Positions 34,527-44,679 of a DNA stretch of 61,130 nt are shown here, in pieces; the first letter of the stretch is position 1, and the number at the start of each line of letters is the position of its first letter. The DNA comes from Acidobacteriota bacterium (GTDB lineage Bacteria; Acidobacteriota; Terriglobia; Terriglobales; SCQP01), in NCBI GenBank assembly GCA_027314025.1, contig DAHVCP010000056.1, positions 1 through 61,130 of the forward strand, in the 5' to 3' direction. The notes beneath the pieces were generated by a model. That model was not told the DNA's origin and did no database searches. It saw nothing but the letters and a program-made list of their open reading frames with translations. The position numbers were made by a program, and so were the translations under genes.

Positions 34527-35138
34527 TCAGCCGTCGAGGCCGGGCGGCAGCGGCGCGGGCGGGGCGGGAAGATGCGGCTGCCCGCGCAAGATTTCCCAGA
34601 CCAGCAATGCCGCGCCAATCACGATCGCGCTGTCGGCGACGTTAAACGCCGGCCATTCATACCGCCCCACATAGAAGAGCAGAAAATCCACCACGCTGCC
34701 GCGCAAGAGCCGGTCGAAGAGATTGCCGCAAGCGCCGCCAAAGATCAGCGCCAACGCCCAGCCCGTACGCGCGGTTTGGCTGTACCGCCAGAGCAGGATG
34801 AAAACCACCACCAGCGCCGTCAAGGAAAAGCCGATCAAGAAGGCGCTTTTGAACGGCGAGGGCGAGGACTGCAACAGCCCAAACGCCGCCCCGCTGTTTT
34901 CCACGTGCACCAAGCGGAAAAGATGGGGGATGACGACGATGCTGGCGCTGCGGGACATGCGCTGGATCATGCCCTTGGTGATCTGATCCAGCGTGAACAC
35001 CCCGAGGGCAATCAGAAAATACCGCATGCGAAACCAGCGGGGCGGTTCTGGCGGCGGGGCGGGCATCGGCGAATCCGCCGCTTGCACGGGCGGCGGACTG
35101 GGGGAGGGAGCATGCATCTCCCTTCTATTTTGCGCCAT
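34527..35138 (-). CDS. lspA: Lipoprotein signal peptidase (signal peptidase II)
   Basis: This inner-membrane aspartyl protease cleaves prolipoproteins before the lipidated Cys. The catalytic Asp151 (GSVVDFLLF) and Asp169 (FNVADSAI) and the motif [10 protein letters not shown] are present, with four membrane helices. It has 203 residues. The first 35 are Pro-rich, longer than usual; internal starts at 35117 or at MRYFLIALG are possible. It overlaps the ileS end by 14 bp, the common ileS-lspA arrangement. Confidence 0.94.
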   Translation of the reverse strand: MAQNRREMHAPSPSPPPVQAADSPMPAPPPEPPRWFRMRYFLIALGVFTLDQITKGMIQRMSRSASIVVIPHLFRLVHVENSGAAFGLLQSSPSPFKSAFLIGFSLTALVVVFILLWRYSQTARTGWALALIFGGACGNLFDRLLRGSVVDFLLFYVGRYEWPAFNVADSAIVIGAALLVWEILRGQPHLPAPPAPLPPGLDG

Positions 35139-37917
35139 CCTCCCAGGCCTGGAGCACCTGGCGGCAGCGGGCGCAAAGCAGGTGCGGCTCGCCGGCGAAG
35201 GTAGACGGCGCCAACTCCCGGTATTGCCAGCAGCGGGCGCATTTTGCCCCGTTGGCAGGGGCGAAGGCGGCGGTCATTGCATCCGTTGCAGCGGACGCCA
35301 ATTCCACTTGGGAAACAATGAACAGCTCCGCCAGCCGATCGCGGCCGTAGGCCTCCAGCACGGCGCGCTCCTCGGCCGGCGCCGCCAATATCACCCGCGC
35401 CTCCAGGCTGGAGCCGATCTCCCCCGCCTTGCGCGGCGCTTCCAGCGCCGCCAGCGCCAAATCGCGCGCCCGCATCAGCACCGCCCAGCGTTCCGCCTCG
35501 CCGCTGGCCGCGACCGTGTCGCCTTCCGGCCATAGGGCCACGTGTACGCTGGCTTCCCGCGGCTGGCCATTCAGCGTGGTACCGGGCAGTTGGCCCCAAA
35601 CCTCTTCCGCGGTGAAGGGCAAAAGCGGCGCAAACAGCCGGACCAAGTACTCCGCCGTTCGCCATAACGCGGTCTGCGCCGAGCGCCGCTCCGGCGCCGC
35701 CGCGCCGGAGGCGTACAGCCGGTCCTTCACCACGTCGAGGTAGATGGCGCTCAAACTCACCGAGCAAAATTCATAGAGCCGCTGGTACACGCGGTGGAAG
35801 GCGAACGCGGCGTAATCCTCCTGGCATGCGTGGCGGTTCACGGCCAATTCGTGCAGCAGATGCCGGTCCAGCTCCTCCAGCTCCGCCTCGGGCACGGCGT
35901 CCCGGACGGGATCAAAGCCATGCAGATTGCCCAGCAAATAGCGGAAGGTGTTGCGGATTTTGCGGTACGCTTCGCTCAGCCGGCCCAGCATTTCGCCGGA
36001 GATGCGGACATCCTCGCGGAAGTCCACGCTGGCCACCCAGAGGCGCAGCACCTCGGCGCCGTATTCGGCGGTCACCTTCTCCGGTTCGATGACGTTACCC
36101 AGCGATTTGTGCATGGCGCGGCCGGCGGCGTCCAGCACCCAGCCGTGCGAGAGCACGCCCCGGTACGGCGCTTGCTTGCGCGTGCCCACCGAAACCAATA
36201 GCGAACTGTGAAACCAGCCGCGGTATTGATCGCCGCCTTCGCAGTACCAGTCGGCGACTTCCCCGCGGTCCTGAAGGACCGCCGCGAAGCTGGACCCCGA
36301 TTCGAACCAGACGTCCACGATGTCCCGCTCCGGCGTGAACTCGCCTCCGCCGCAGCCGCAGCGCACCCCGGCCGGCACGAAGTCCGCGGCCGGGCGGGTG
36401 AACCAGGCATCCGAGCCGTCGCGGGCGAAAATCTCCACGATCTTTGCATCCACCTGGTCATTGCGCAGATATTCGCCGCAGGCGGCGCAGGCCAGCACCG
36501 GAATCGGCACGCCCCACACCCGCTGCCGGGAAATGCACCAATCCGGCCGCGCGGCCAGCATGTTGCCGATGCGCTCTTGGCCCCAGGCCGGATCCCAGCG
36601 CACCGTTTGGATAGCCTGCAACGCCTTGCCCCGCAGTTCGTTCCGTTCCATGCCGATGAACCACTGCTCCGTCGCACGGAAAATGACCGGTCGGTGGCAG
36701 CGCCAGCAATGCGGATAGGAATGGCTGAGCGGCGCGCTAGCCATTAGCGCGCCCAGGCTTTGCAGATGATCCAGAATCTTCGCGTTGGCGGCGAAGATCT
36801 GCTGCCCCTCGAACGGCGCGGTTTCGGCGCCGGTGAAATGGCCGCCGGCATCCACCGGGCTCAGCACCGGCAGGCCATAGCGCTGGCCGGTCACGAAGTC
36901 CTCGGCGCCGTGCCCGGGAGCGGTGTGCACGATGCCGGTGCCTTGTTCCGTGGTGACGTAATCGGCTAAAACTCCCGGGACTTCCCGCGCCAGCCAAGGA
37001 TGCCGAAAGCGCACGCCCTCCATCGTGCGTCCGGGAAAACGCGCTAGCTGTTCCGCCACGGTCCAGCCGCCCCGTTCCGCCGTCGCCGCCACCAGCGCGG
37101 CCGCCAGAATATACACCTCGCCGTTGGATGCCCGCACCGCCACGTACTCAAGGTCGGGATGGAACGCCAGCGCCAAACTGGCCGGCAAGGTCCACGGCGT
37201 TGTCGTCCAGATCACTCCCGCCAGGGCCGCCCCCGCGGGAAGCGCAAACGGCAGCGCCCCGCCCGCATAGGCGTATTTCACCCAGACCGACGGGCTTTCA
37301 TGCGGGGCGTATTCAATCTCCGCCTCCGCCAGCGCCGTCCGGTCATGGATGCACCAATACACGGTGCGCAGGCCTTTGTAGGCGTAGCCGTCGCGGATGA
37401 ATTGCAGCAGCAGCCGCGCGATGGTCGCCTCATAGCTGGGCGTCAGCGTCAGATAGGGCTCCGCCCACTGTCCAAATACTCCCAGCCGCTGGAATTGCCG
37501 CTTGTGCAGCTCCACGAACTTCAGCGCGTACTCGCGGCAGGCGCGCCGCACGGCCATCGGCGCCAACCCCGCCTTCTTGGCGCCCAACTGCTGGTCCACC
37601 TGAATCTCGATCGGCAGCCCATGGCAATCCCAGCCGGGAACGTAGGGCGCGTCAAAGCCCGCCATGGTCTTGGATTTGACGATGAAGTCCTTGACGATTT
37701 TGTTGAGCGCCGTGCCCAAGTGAATGGGGCCGTTGGCATAGGGCGGGCCGTCATGCAGGGTGAACGGCGGCGCGCCGCGCCGCGCCCGGCGAATCGCGCC
37801 GTAAATGTCCTGCTCGGCCCAACGAGCCAGCATCTTGGGCTCGTTCTGTGGCAGGTTGGCCTTCATGGGGAAGGCTGTCACGGGCAAATTCAGGGTGGTT
37901 TTTAGGGCCGTAGGCAA
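35125..37917 (-). CDS. ileS: Isoleucyl-tRNA synthetase
   Basis: This class I synthetase charges tRNA-Ile and edits Val-tRNA. The HIGH motif appears as [10 protein letters not shown], the editing domain has [16 protein letters not shown], and the KMSKS loop reads [14 protein letters not shown]-terminal zinc finger has CARCWQYR and LLCARCRQ. The frame is open back to 37998, but I prefer a TTG at 37917: GGAG lies six bases before it, the product (930 residues) begins [20 protein letters not shown] as in relatives, and a TATAAT box falls within the longer frame. lspA follows with a short overlap. Confidence 0.95.
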   Translation of the reverse strand: MPTALKTTLNLPVTAFPMKANLPQNEPKMLARWAEQDIYGAIRRARRGAPPFTLHDGPPYANGPIHLGTALNKIVKDFIVKSKTMAGFDAPYVPGWDCHGLPIEIQVDQQLGAKKAGLAPMAVRRACREYALKFVELHKRQFQRLGVFGQWAEPYLTLTPSYEATIARLLLQFIRDGYAYKGLRTVYWCIHDRTALAEAEIEYAPHESPSVWVKYAYAGGALPFALPAGAALAGVIWTTTPWTLPASLALAFHPDLEYVAVRASNGEVYILAAALVAATAERGGWTVAEQLARFPGRTMEGVRFRHPWLAREVPGVLADYVTTEQGTGIVHTAPGHGAEDFVTGQRYGLPVLSPVDAGGHFTGAETAPFEGQQIFAANAKILDHLQSLGALMASAPLSHSYPHCWRCHRPVIFRATEQWFIGMERNELRGKALQAIQTVRWDPAWGQERIGNMLAARPDWCISRQRVWGVPIPVLACAACGEYLRNDQVDAKIVEIFARDGSDAWFTRPAADFVPAGVRCGCGGGEFTPERDIVDVWFESGSSFAAVLQDRGEVADWYCEGGDQYRGWFHSSLLVSVGTRKQAPYRGVLSHGWVLDAAGRAMHKSLGNVIEPEKVTAEYGAEVLRLWVASVDFREDVRISGEMLGRLSEAYRKIRNTFRYLLGNLHGFDPVRDAVPEAELEELDRHLLHELAVNRHACQEDYAAFAFHRVYQRLYEFCSVSLSAIYLDVVKDRLYASGAAAPERRSAQTALWRTAEYLVRLFAPLLPFTAEEVWGQLPGTTLNGQPREASVHVALWPEGDTVAASGEAERWAVLMRARDLALAALEAPRKAGEIGSSLEARVILAAPAEERAVLEAYGRDRLAELFIVSQVELASAATDAMTAAFAPANGAKCARCWQYRELAPSTFAGEPHLLCARCRQVLQAWEDGAK

Positions 37918-37953
37918 GAATTTCTCCGAAACCGCGGCGGGGGCGGAATAGTC

Positions 37954-37959
37954 ATTATA
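37954..37959 (-). promoter_or_regulatory. TATAAT -10 box upstream of ileS
   Basis: A perfect -10 hexamer on the minus strand, 37 bases before the TTG start I favour. No convincing -35 is present at 17 bp. It lies within the reading frame if the upstream ATG at 37998 were used, which argues against that start. Confidence 0.45.
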
Positions 37960-38146
37960 GGAGGTGGGCTGCGCGGGAGGGGCCCCGGCTCTAGCCACTA
38001 GCGCCGTGCCGCCAGCCTGGTATTATGTGGAAAACGGAGGCAACAAGCCCGTGCCCTCGCTTCATCGGAACATAGCGAAGAGGAGCCGGAGCCTAGCGGG
38101 TTTTTCCCCGGTCGCATTTGCGGGCGCCGACTGAGCGCCCTAGCTC

Positions 38147-39208
38147 ATGGCCGACTTCCCCCACAATTCCCAGCCGCAGCCATCGCCGGAAACGTCTCCG
38201 GACGACGCCGCCAACGCCGCGCCTGCTACCGCTGCGGCGCCCGCCGCGGCGGAGCACGCTGCTCCCGCGGAACCTATCCCCGAAGTCCTGACCCTGGTGC
38301 CGCGCAAGACCTTGTGGAGCTCGCTGCGCGAGGAGTTGCACGAACGCTTCTACCCCACCGAACTGCCGCCTTTGGAGCTGGAATCCAAGCCGGTTCCGGT
38401 GGACGACATTTGGTCGCATGAGCGCTCGTTTTGGGGCAATGGTGGGTCGTTGCTGGTGCATTTGCTGGTGATCCTGTTGCTGATCTTGCCGCTGTTCAAT
38501 CCCACCGTGCACCAAGCGGTCGTCAGCGGAATTGACCACGCCACCATCCTGCATTTTCCGGTGTTGACGCCGGCCAGCCCCAAGCCATTGGGCGGCGGTG
38601 GCGGGGGCGGCATGCATGTGCTGAAAACGCCCAGCCGGGGCAAGCTGCCGCTGTTTCGCAAGGCTCCGCTGGCGCCGCCGATCATGAAGGTCAGAGTCAA
38701 GCCGCTGCTGCCGGTGCCGCCGGCGCTGGCGGTGGAGCGCCACGTTTCCCTGCCGGAGCCCAATTTGCCGCAGTTTGGCGATCCCGTCGCCGCCCTCGCG
38801 CCGCCCACCAACGGCCCCGGTTCCCTGGAGGGCAACGGCTCCGGAACCAAGGGCGGCATTGGTTCGGGTAATGGCGCCGGGTATGGCCCCGGTCATGGCG
38901 GCAATTTGGGAGGCGGCGCGGCCAGTTACGGCGCCGACGTCAGCAAGCCGATACCGATCTACGATCCAGACCCGGAGTTCACCGACGCCGCCCGCAAGGC
39001 GAAATACCAGGGTACGGTGGTCTTGGAGGTCGAAATTGGCGTGGACGGCCGCGCGCACGATATCCACGTGGTGCAGCCGCTCGGTCTAGGCTTGGATCAG
39101 AAGGCGATTGAGGCGGTGCACAAGTGGCGGTTTATTCCCGCCAAGAAGCGCAACGGCCAGCCGATCGCGGTGGTCGCCGACATCCAGGTCAACTTCCGTC
39201 TCTATTAA
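38147..39208 (+). CDS. TonB-family energy transducer
   Basis: It couples the proton-motive force to outer-membrane transport. The cytosolic N-terminus (about 95 residues) is Ala/Pro-rich and unusually long. One membrane helix follows (LLVHLLVILLLILPLF, about residues 102-117). The periplasmic linker is Pro- and Gly-rich. The C-terminal TonB domain is at about 270-353 (FTDAARKAKYQGTVVLEVEI, AIEAVHKWRFIPAKKRNGQP). No exbB/exbD is beside it. It is divergent from ileS with about 230 bp between starts. Confidence 0.9.
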   Translation: MADFPHNSQPQPSPETSPDDAANAAPATAAAPAAAEHAAPAEPIPEVLTLVPRKTLWSSLREELHERFYPTELPPLELESKPVPVDDIWSHERSFWGNGGSLLVHLLVILLLILPLFNPTVHQAVVSGIDHATILHFPVLTPASPKPLGGGGGGGMHVLKTPSRGKLPLFRKAPLAPPIMKVRVKPLLPVPPALAVERHVSLPEPNLPQFGDPVAALAPPTNGPGSLEGNGSGTKGGIGSGNGAGYGPGHGGNLGGGAASYGADVSKPIPIYDPDPEFTDAARKAKYQGTVVLEVEIGVDGRAHDIHVVQPLGLGLDQKAIEAVHKWRFIPAKKRNGQPIAVVADIQVNFRLY

Positions 39209-39251
39209 CCGTTGAGTGGTCGGGACTGGGCCGCCGCTGCCGGCGCGCTGG

Positions 39252-39941
39252 CTACCGCCAAGCCAGCCACTGCGGCAGCGCCGGGTCGGCAAAGTTTGGA
39301 ATGACCAATTCCGCGCCCGCCGCCGCGACTTCTTCCGCGCGGTAGCTCGTCGCCAGCGCGACACAGCGGGCGCCGGCGGCTAATCCCGCCGCGATGCCCG
39401 GAAACGAATCTTCAAAAACCACGCACTCGGCCGCCGGTCTTCCCAGGCGGGCGGCGGCCTGCAAATAAATCTCCGGGTTCGGCTTGCCGCGCCGCACGTC
39501 GGCTTCGCTCAAGATGACGTCGAAGACGCCGTCTAATCCCAGCTTGCCGGTCACGATCCCGACGTTCCGCCGCGGCGCGGAGGTGGCCAGCGCCAGCCGG
39601 TGGCCCCGGCTTCGCGCCTCAGCGATAAATGCCGAAAGTCCGGGAGTTTCCCGCATGCGGGGCAAATAATCCAGCAAATAGAGGCTCTCCAGGCGCTGCG
39701 CATGCCGGGCGATCTCCGCGGCGGTCATCGCCCGCCCAAACACCTCGGGAAACAGTTCCTCGTTGCGCCGCCCGAACGTCTGCGCCGCGGCGTATTCCGG
39801 CTGCGCCAGCCCCGACTGTTCCGCCAGAAACGTCCGCCACGCCAGCGCATAGGCGGCGCTGTTGTCAATCAGCACGCCATCCATGTCGAACAGCAGCGGC
39901 GCGGGCGCGGACGAGGGCGCCGCTGCCGCGTTACCGGACAT
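39252..39941 (-). CDS. HAD-superfamily phosphatase (beta-phosphoglucomutase-like)
   Basis: HAD motif I is LLFDMDGVLIDNS with nucleophile Asp19 and general acid Asp21. Motif II is LATSAPRRN, motif III the Lys of RGKPNPEIY, and motif IV FEDSFPGI. A helical cap sits between motifs I and II. The 229 residues fit subfamily IA, which includes beta-phosphoglucomutase and small sugar-phosphate phosphatases. Its place after treY-treZ hints at a sugar phosphate substrate; this is inference. Its start overlaps the BON gene end by 11 bp. Confidence 0.87.
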   Translation of the reverse strand: MSGNAAAAPSSAPAPLLFDMDGVLIDNSAAYALAWRTFLAEQSGLAQPEYAAAQTFGRRNEELFPEVFGRAMTAAEIARHAQRLESLYLLDYLPRMRETPGLSAFIAEARSRGHRLALATSAPRRNVGIVTGKLGLDGVFDVILSEADVRRGKPNPEIYLQAAARLGRPAAECVVFEDSFPGIAAGLAAGARCVALATSYRAEEVAAAGAELVIPNFADPALPQWLAWR

Positions 39942-40308
39942 GCAGCGTATTCACCACGCGATAGTTGCGCCAATGCGCGGCGTGGGCGACGCGGCGCGCC
40001 TCCCGGGTCGCCAGGCCCCGGTCCTCGGCCAGGGCCACGGCGCCCGTCAGGTGGATGGTCGCTCCCTGCACGCGCACTTGGATGCGGTCGTGAGTGAACG
40101 GCGGGCGGCGGAATACAGCTTGCAGCCGCCGCGCCAGCACCGCGCCGGTGATCGGCGCGGTGCGGCGGGCGGGCGCGGCTGCATGGGTCGCGGCGGCGTC
40201 GCGGCGCTGCCGATGGGCCGGTTGCCGCGCCCAAACGGGACAGCAACTGAGCCCGGCCGCGCCCAGCAATAGCCCGAGCGAGCGGAGCATGGAAATCCTC
40301 GTGGTCAT
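39931..40308 (-). CDS. BON-domain exported protein
   Basis: This 125-residue protein has a signal peptide (MTTRISMLRSLGLLLGAAGL, cleavage likely near WARQ; a Cys-Cys pair makes a lipoprotein possible). A single BON domain spans about residues 55-125 (IQVRVQGATIHLTGAVALAE, VVNTLHV). BON domains bind phospholipid or polymer at the envelope. It lies 76 bp after treZ and overlaps the HAD gene. Confidence 0.82.
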   Translation of the reverse strand: MTTRISMLRSLGLLLGAAGLSCCPVWARQPAHRQRRDAAATHAAAPARRTAPITGAVLARRLQAVFRRPPFTHDRIQVRVQGATIHLTGAVALAEDRGLATREARRVAHAAHWRNYRVVNTLHVR

Positions 40309-40384
40309 TTTGGAACGATGCCGCCAGAATACCAGACGCTCTGTGCCGGCCCACCGGCGGGTCCGGCGCCGGCCCGCGATGGTT

Positions 40385-42112
40385 CTATTCCGCCGCCAGT
40401 ATGGCCACGCTCTCCGCGGGCAACGGCAGCCGGCCTTCGCCCGCCGCGACGCCCGCCGCCGAGGCCAGGCGCGGGCGCCCTGCGCCTGCGGGCAAGGGCA
40501 GGGAATTCGCCCGCGGCGCGAAGTTGCAGGCGACCAGCCACGGGCCGCGCCGCAGCGTCAGCCAGCCCGCGGCCTCGTCAAACGCCACTCCGGCGGGATC
40601 CACTTCGTGCCGCGCTAGCGCCGAGCCGCGGCGCAAAGCGATCAAATCCCGGTGCCAAGCCAGCAGCTCGCGATGTTCCGGTTCGTCCCGTTCCTCCCAG
40701 CGCAACCGGCTGCGCGCGAAGGTGGCGGGGTCTTGCGGGTCGGGAATGGCCTCCGGCGCCCAGCCGAAGGCGGCAAACTCGCGGCGCCGCCCATCCCGCA
40801 CCGCCTGCGCCAGCTCCGGCTCGGGGTGATCGGTGAAGTAGAGAAACGGCGTCGTCGCGCCCCACTCCTCGCCCTGGAACAGCAACGGCGTGAACGGCGA
40901 CAGCAGCGCCAAGGCGGCGGCAATGCGCAACTGCCCGGGACGCAATGTTTGGCTGAGCCGGTCGCCCTGCGCGCGGTTGCCGATCTGATCATGGTTTTGG
41001 GCATAGGCTACGAATCGCCGCCCATCCGCCCCAGCCGCGGGCCTCCCATGCGCGCGGCGGCGATAGCGCGAGTAGCGGCCGTCATAAACGAACGTCTGCC
41101 GCAGCGCCGTCGCCAAATCCGTCAGGCTGCCGAAATCGGCGTAGTAGCCATTGCGTTCCCCGGTCAAATAGGCGTGCAGCGCGTGATGAAAGTCCTCGTT
41201 CCACTGCGCATCCAGGCCCTGCCCGCCCAGCGCCGGCGGGGCGCTGAGGCGGGGATCGTTGGCGTCGCTCTCCGCGATCAGCAGCAGCGGCCGCCGCAGC
41301 TCCGCTTCCCAGTCGCGTTTCGCCGCCGCCAGTTCCTCCAAAAACGGCAGCGCCGAATGGTCCAGAATGGCGTGCACCGCGTCCAGCCGCAGCCCGTCGC
41401 AGTGGTAGTCCCGCAGCCACATCCGCGCGTTGGCGATAAAAAAGCGCCGAACCTCGCCGTTATCCGCGCCGTCAAAGTTCAATGCTTCGCCCCACGGCGT
41501 CTGATAACGGGTGGTGAAGTAGGGGCCGTATTGGGCGAGATAATTGCCCGCCGGGCCCAGGTGGTTGTAAACCACGTCCAGGATCACCGCCAGTCCGCGG
41601 CGATGGCAGGCGTTGATCAGTTGCTGCAATCCATCCGGGCCGCCGTAGGCGTGGTGCGGCGCGAACAGATCCACGCCGTCGTAGCCCCAGCCGCGGTCGC
41701 CGGAAAATTCCGCCACGGGCATCAGTTCCACGTGCGTGACGCCCAAGGCCGCCAAATGGTCCAGTCGCTCGATCGCCGCCGTGAAGGTGCCCGCGGGGGT
41801 GAACGTCCCGACGTGCAGTTCATAGACCACGGCGCCGTCCCAGGCGGGCGGCCGCCAGCCGGCGTCATCCCAGGTGAACTGGTCAGGTTCCAGCCACCGC
41901 GAGGGTCCGTGCACGCCTCGCGGCTGCCAGCGTGAGCACGGATCCGGCAGCGGCTTGCCGCCGTCGAGCACGAAGGCGTAGTCTTGCCCTGGCGCCAGCG
42001 GCTCCGCCGCTTGCCACCATCCGTCCGCTGCGGCTTGCATGCGCCGCCGTTGCCCCGCGGCGGCCAATTCGACTTGCCGGGCCCGGGGCGCCCAAACGCG
42101 GGGTTTGCTCAT
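40385..42112 (-). CDS. treZ: Malto-oligosyltrehalose trehalohydrolase
   Basis: This GH13 enzyme releases trehalose from maltooligosyltrehalose made by TreY. The start is set by an ATGA overlap with the treY stop (4 bp); 575 residues. An N-terminal E-set domain (1-90) precedes the barrel, with GWGYDGVDLFAPHHAYG, VVYNHLGP, the nucleophile Asp244 (CDGLRLDAVHAI), acid/base Glu281 (LLLIAESDAND) and FVAYAQNHDQIGN. The C-terminal beta domain ends AILAAE. The overlap makes translational coupling with treY likely. Confidence 0.95.
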   Translation of the reverse strand: MSKPRVWAPRARQVELAAAGQRRRMQAAADGWWQAAEPLAPGQDYAFVLDGGKPLPDPCSRWQPRGVHGPSRWLEPDQFTWDDAGWRPPAWDGAVVYELHVGTFTPAGTFTAAIERLDHLAALGVTHVELMPVAEFSGDRGWGYDGVDLFAPHHAYGGPDGLQQLINACHRRGLAVILDVVYNHLGPAGNYLAQYGPYFTTRYQTPWGEALNFDGADNGEVRRFFIANARMWLRDYHCDGLRLDAVHAILDHSALPFLEELAAAKRDWEAELRRPLLLIAESDANDPRLSAPPALGGQGLDAQWNEDFHHALHAYLTGERNGYYADFGSLTDLATALRQTFVYDGRYSRYRRRAHGRPAAGADGRRFVAYAQNHDQIGNRAQGDRLSQTLRPGQLRIAAALALLSPFTPLLFQGEEWGATTPFLYFTDHPEPELAQAVRDGRRREFAAFGWAPEAIPDPQDPATFARSRLRWEERDEPEHRELLAWHRDLIALRRGSALARHEVDPAGVAFDEAAGWLTLRRGPWLVACNFAPRANSLPLPAGAGRPRLASAAGVAAGEGRLPLPAESVAILAAE

Positions 42113-44679
42113 CGCTTCGCCGCCCGCGCCAACAGCGCCACCGGGAAGCGCGCCAGCAACTGCGCCAGCGGTTGCGCCGTGCCGCCGCCGATCTGCTCGC
42201 CGGTCAGCACGTTGCGCCACTCGCCGGGTGGAAGTTCCAAAGTCGTGTCCCGCCAATCGCCTCCCAACTGCAACGGCCATCGCGGCGTCACCGTCGCGAT
42301 CTCCCTGCCGCGCGCGAACGCCACCACATGCTCGGCCCGCTCCCCCGATACGCGCAGCGGCTCATAGCCGCCGTTGCGGGAAAACGCCGCGGCGCGCTCC
42401 CGCCGCAGGTGCAACGCCTGGCGAATCAGCCACAGCTTCGGCAGCCCTTCTTCATGGCGCTCCCAAATGGCTTCCGGCGTCCAATCGCCGGTTTCCAGTT
42501 CCGCCAGCAATCGCCGCCGCAGGGCGAAATCCACCGGCCGCCGGTTGTCCGGATCCACGAGGCTCATGTCCCACAACTCCGCGCCGTTATAAATATCCGG
42601 CACGCCCGGCGCGGTCAGCTTCCAGGCGGTCTGCGCCAGGGAATTGATCCGCCCGGGCAGGATCAGCGGCGCGATGAAGGCGGTGATCTCCGCCATGGCC
42701 CCTTCATCCTCCAGCACGCCGTGGATAAACCGCCGCAGGGCGCGCTCAAAGCGCGGCTTCATCTCCCGCCAGGAAGTGTGCGCTTTCGCCTCCCGCGCCG
42801 CCTTCAGCATGTAGGCTTGCAGCCGCTCCTCGCTGATCGGCCATGCGCCCACCAGCGTTTGGTAGAACAGGTACTCCGTGTTGCGGTCGGGTCCGGCGGC
42901 GCTGCGATGCGCCGCGTTGCGCTGCGCCCAGTGTTCGGTGGCGGCTTGCCAGTCCGACGGAATCTCCGATAGCAGGCAGAGCCGCGCCCGCACGTCCTCG
43001 CCCCGCTTGGTGTCGTGCGTCGCGGTGGTCAGCATCGCCTCCGGCCACCGTGCCTGCGTCCGGCCGCAGGCGTGATGGAAGGCCGCCAGGTTGCGGCTGA
43101 AGGCGCCGGGATCGCCGCCCACTTCGTTCAGCGCGATGCAGCGGTTGTAGTAGTAGAACGCCGTGTCCTCCACGCCCTTGGCCGTCGCCGCCGGGGTCAG
43201 CTGCTGGAAGCGGACGGCAAACTCCCGTTCCCACTCCCCCGCCACCTGTCCGAGCAGCAAATCGCGCAGAAACGCCGTCATCTCCGCCAGCGCCGGGACG
43301 TCGGCCTGCGATTGCGCCGCCGCCGCGCGCACCCGCTCCGCCTCCTCCGGCGTCAGGCCGCCCTCCGCCCGCAAGTAGGTGCGATACACCGGAAAGCAGG
43401 CCGCCAAGCGGCGGATCGCCGTTTCCATCTCCGCCCGCGTGTAATCCCGCTGCCGCCGATGCCGGGCGCAGACCGTCGCCAGCACCGCCACCAAGCGGCG
43501 CACATCGCTGCCCAGCAGGGTATCCAGCACGCGCAGCTTTTGGGCCCGCGCCACGGTGGAGAAATCGGCGATCTGCCCGGTAAATTCGGCATAGGCCGCC
43601 GTCATCGGGGCTTCCCCCGCGGGGTGCATCATGAGGTCCGTCGCCAGGTTCAAGAAGTCATAGCCCGTCGTGCCGGCGATCGGCCATGCCGGCAATTCCT
43701 CATCGGCCGCCAGAATCTTCTCCACCACCACCCACGCTCGCGGCGCCGCTTGGCGCAAGCGCTCGAGGTACCCGGCGGGATCGCGCAGCCCGTCCACGTG
43801 ATCCACCCGCACGCCGTCCAGCGTGCCGTCCGCCAGCCACGCCAAAATGCGGCGATGCGTGGCGGCGAAGACCGCCGGATCCTCCACGCGCACTCCGGCC
43901 AGGGTGTCAATGTCGAAGAATCGCCGGTAGCCGAGCTCGCGGGCCGCCACCCGCCAGCGCGCCAGCCGGTAATACTGCCGTTGCAGCACCGCATCCAGCC
44001 GGTCGGCATCGGCATTCAGCGCCGCCAACTCCGCCGCAAGGTTCTCCGGCGCCAAAGGCGGCAAGGAGCCTGGCGCCAAAGGGAGCCAGTGATCCGCGTA
44101 GCGCAGCGCCACGGCGGGCTCCCGCGCGGCGCGTTCCGCCGTCCCGCCCGCCGGTCCGTGCGGGGTATGGACCGCCAGTTGCAGTTGACCCGCCTCCAAG
44201 ACCTTGCCGTAATGGTCCGGCAGCCAGGGCAGCAGCAACTGCCGCGGCGGGGCGTTGCGCGCCGGGGCTTCCCCCGCGGGCCGCCAATCAATATCGAAGA
44301 AGGCGGCGTAGGGGCTTTCCTGCCCGTGCTGCAAAACGTCCCACCACCACCAGTTCCGGTCGGTGGTGATGGTCATGTGGTTGGGCACGATATCGAGAAT
44401 TTGGCCCAATCCCGCCGCCCGCAGCGCCGCGCACCAGCGGGCGTGGCAGGCTTCGCCCCCCAGGTCCGCATTCACGCGCGTGGGGTCGGCGACGTCGTAG
44501 CCGTGCTGGCTGCCCGGCGCCGCCTGCAAATACGGGGAGCAGAAGGCATGGCTGACGCCCAGCGCCGCCAGATATGGCAGGATCTCCGCCGCCTGGTCGA
44601 AGCCGAACTCCGGCCGCAGTTGCAGCCGGTAGGTGGCCCGCGGCGCCGCCGCGTCCGCTTCGGCCGCCGCCCTAGCCAC
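42109..44679 (-). CDS. treY: Maltooligosyl trehalose synthase
   Basis: This GH13 enzyme converts the reducing-end alpha-1,4 bond of a maltooligosaccharide into the alpha-1,1 bond of trehalose by intramolecular transglycosylation. I start at the GTG at 44679, which overlaps the glgX stop by 8 bp and gives 856 residues starting just before TYRLQLRPEFGFDQA. The hallmarks are DIVPNHM, the nucleophile Asp293 (DGVRVDHVDGLRDP), acid/base Glu320 (VVVEKILA), GTTGYDFLN and the C-terminal NRRPVDFALRR. A longer frame to 44793 would run through glgX with a very basic nonsense-like N-terminus. Confidence 0.95.
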   Translation of the reverse strand: MARAAAEADAAAPRATYRLQLRPEFGFDQAAEILPYLAALGVSHAFCSPYLQAAPGSQHGYDVADPTRVNADLGGEACHARWCAALRAAGLGQILDIVPNHMTITTDRNWWWWDVLQHGQESPYAAFFDIDWRPAGEAPARNAPPRQLLLPWLPDHYGKVLEAGQLQLAVHTPHGPAGGTAERAAREPAVALRYADHWLPLAPGSLPPLAPENLAAELAALNADADRLDAVLQRQYYRLARWRVAARELGYRRFFDIDTLAGVRVEDPAVFAATHRRILAWLADGTLDGVRVDHVDGLRDPAGYLERLRQAAPRAWVVVEKILAADEELPAWPIAGTTGYDFLNLATDLMMHPAGEAPMTAAYAEFTGQIADFSTVARAQKLRVLDTLLGSDVRRLVAVLATVCARHRRQRDYTRAEMETAIRRLAACFPVYRTYLRAEGGLTPEEAERVRAAAAQSQADVPALAEMTAFLRDLLLGQVAGEWEREFAVRFQQLTPAATAKGVEDTAFYYYNRCIALNEVGGDPGAFSRNLAAFHHACGRTQARWPEAMLTTATHDTKRGEDVRARLCLLSEIPSDWQAATEHWAQRNAAHRSAAGPDRNTEYLFYQTLVGAWPISEERLQAYMLKAAREAKAHTSWREMKPRFERALRRFIHGVLEDEGAMAEITAFIAPLILPGRINSLAQTAWKLTAPGVPDIYNGAELWDMSLVDPDNRRPVDFALRRRLLAELETGDWTPEAIWERHEEGLPKLWLIRQALHLRRERAAAFSRNGGYEPLRVSGERAEHVVAFARGREIATVTPRWPLQLGGDWRDTTLELPPGEWRNVLTGEQIGGGTAQPLAQLLARFPVALLARAAKR

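Noticed and set aside
37918-38146. T-box-like leader upstream of ileS
   Set aside because: I found no stem-loop with a T-box sequence or a terminator/antiterminator; the gap is short and the lineage does not typically use T-boxes.
42113-42280. Upstream extension of treZ into treY
   Set aside because: The ATGA overlap at 42109-42112 gives the normal TreZ N-terminus; the extension is an out-of-frame reading of treY.
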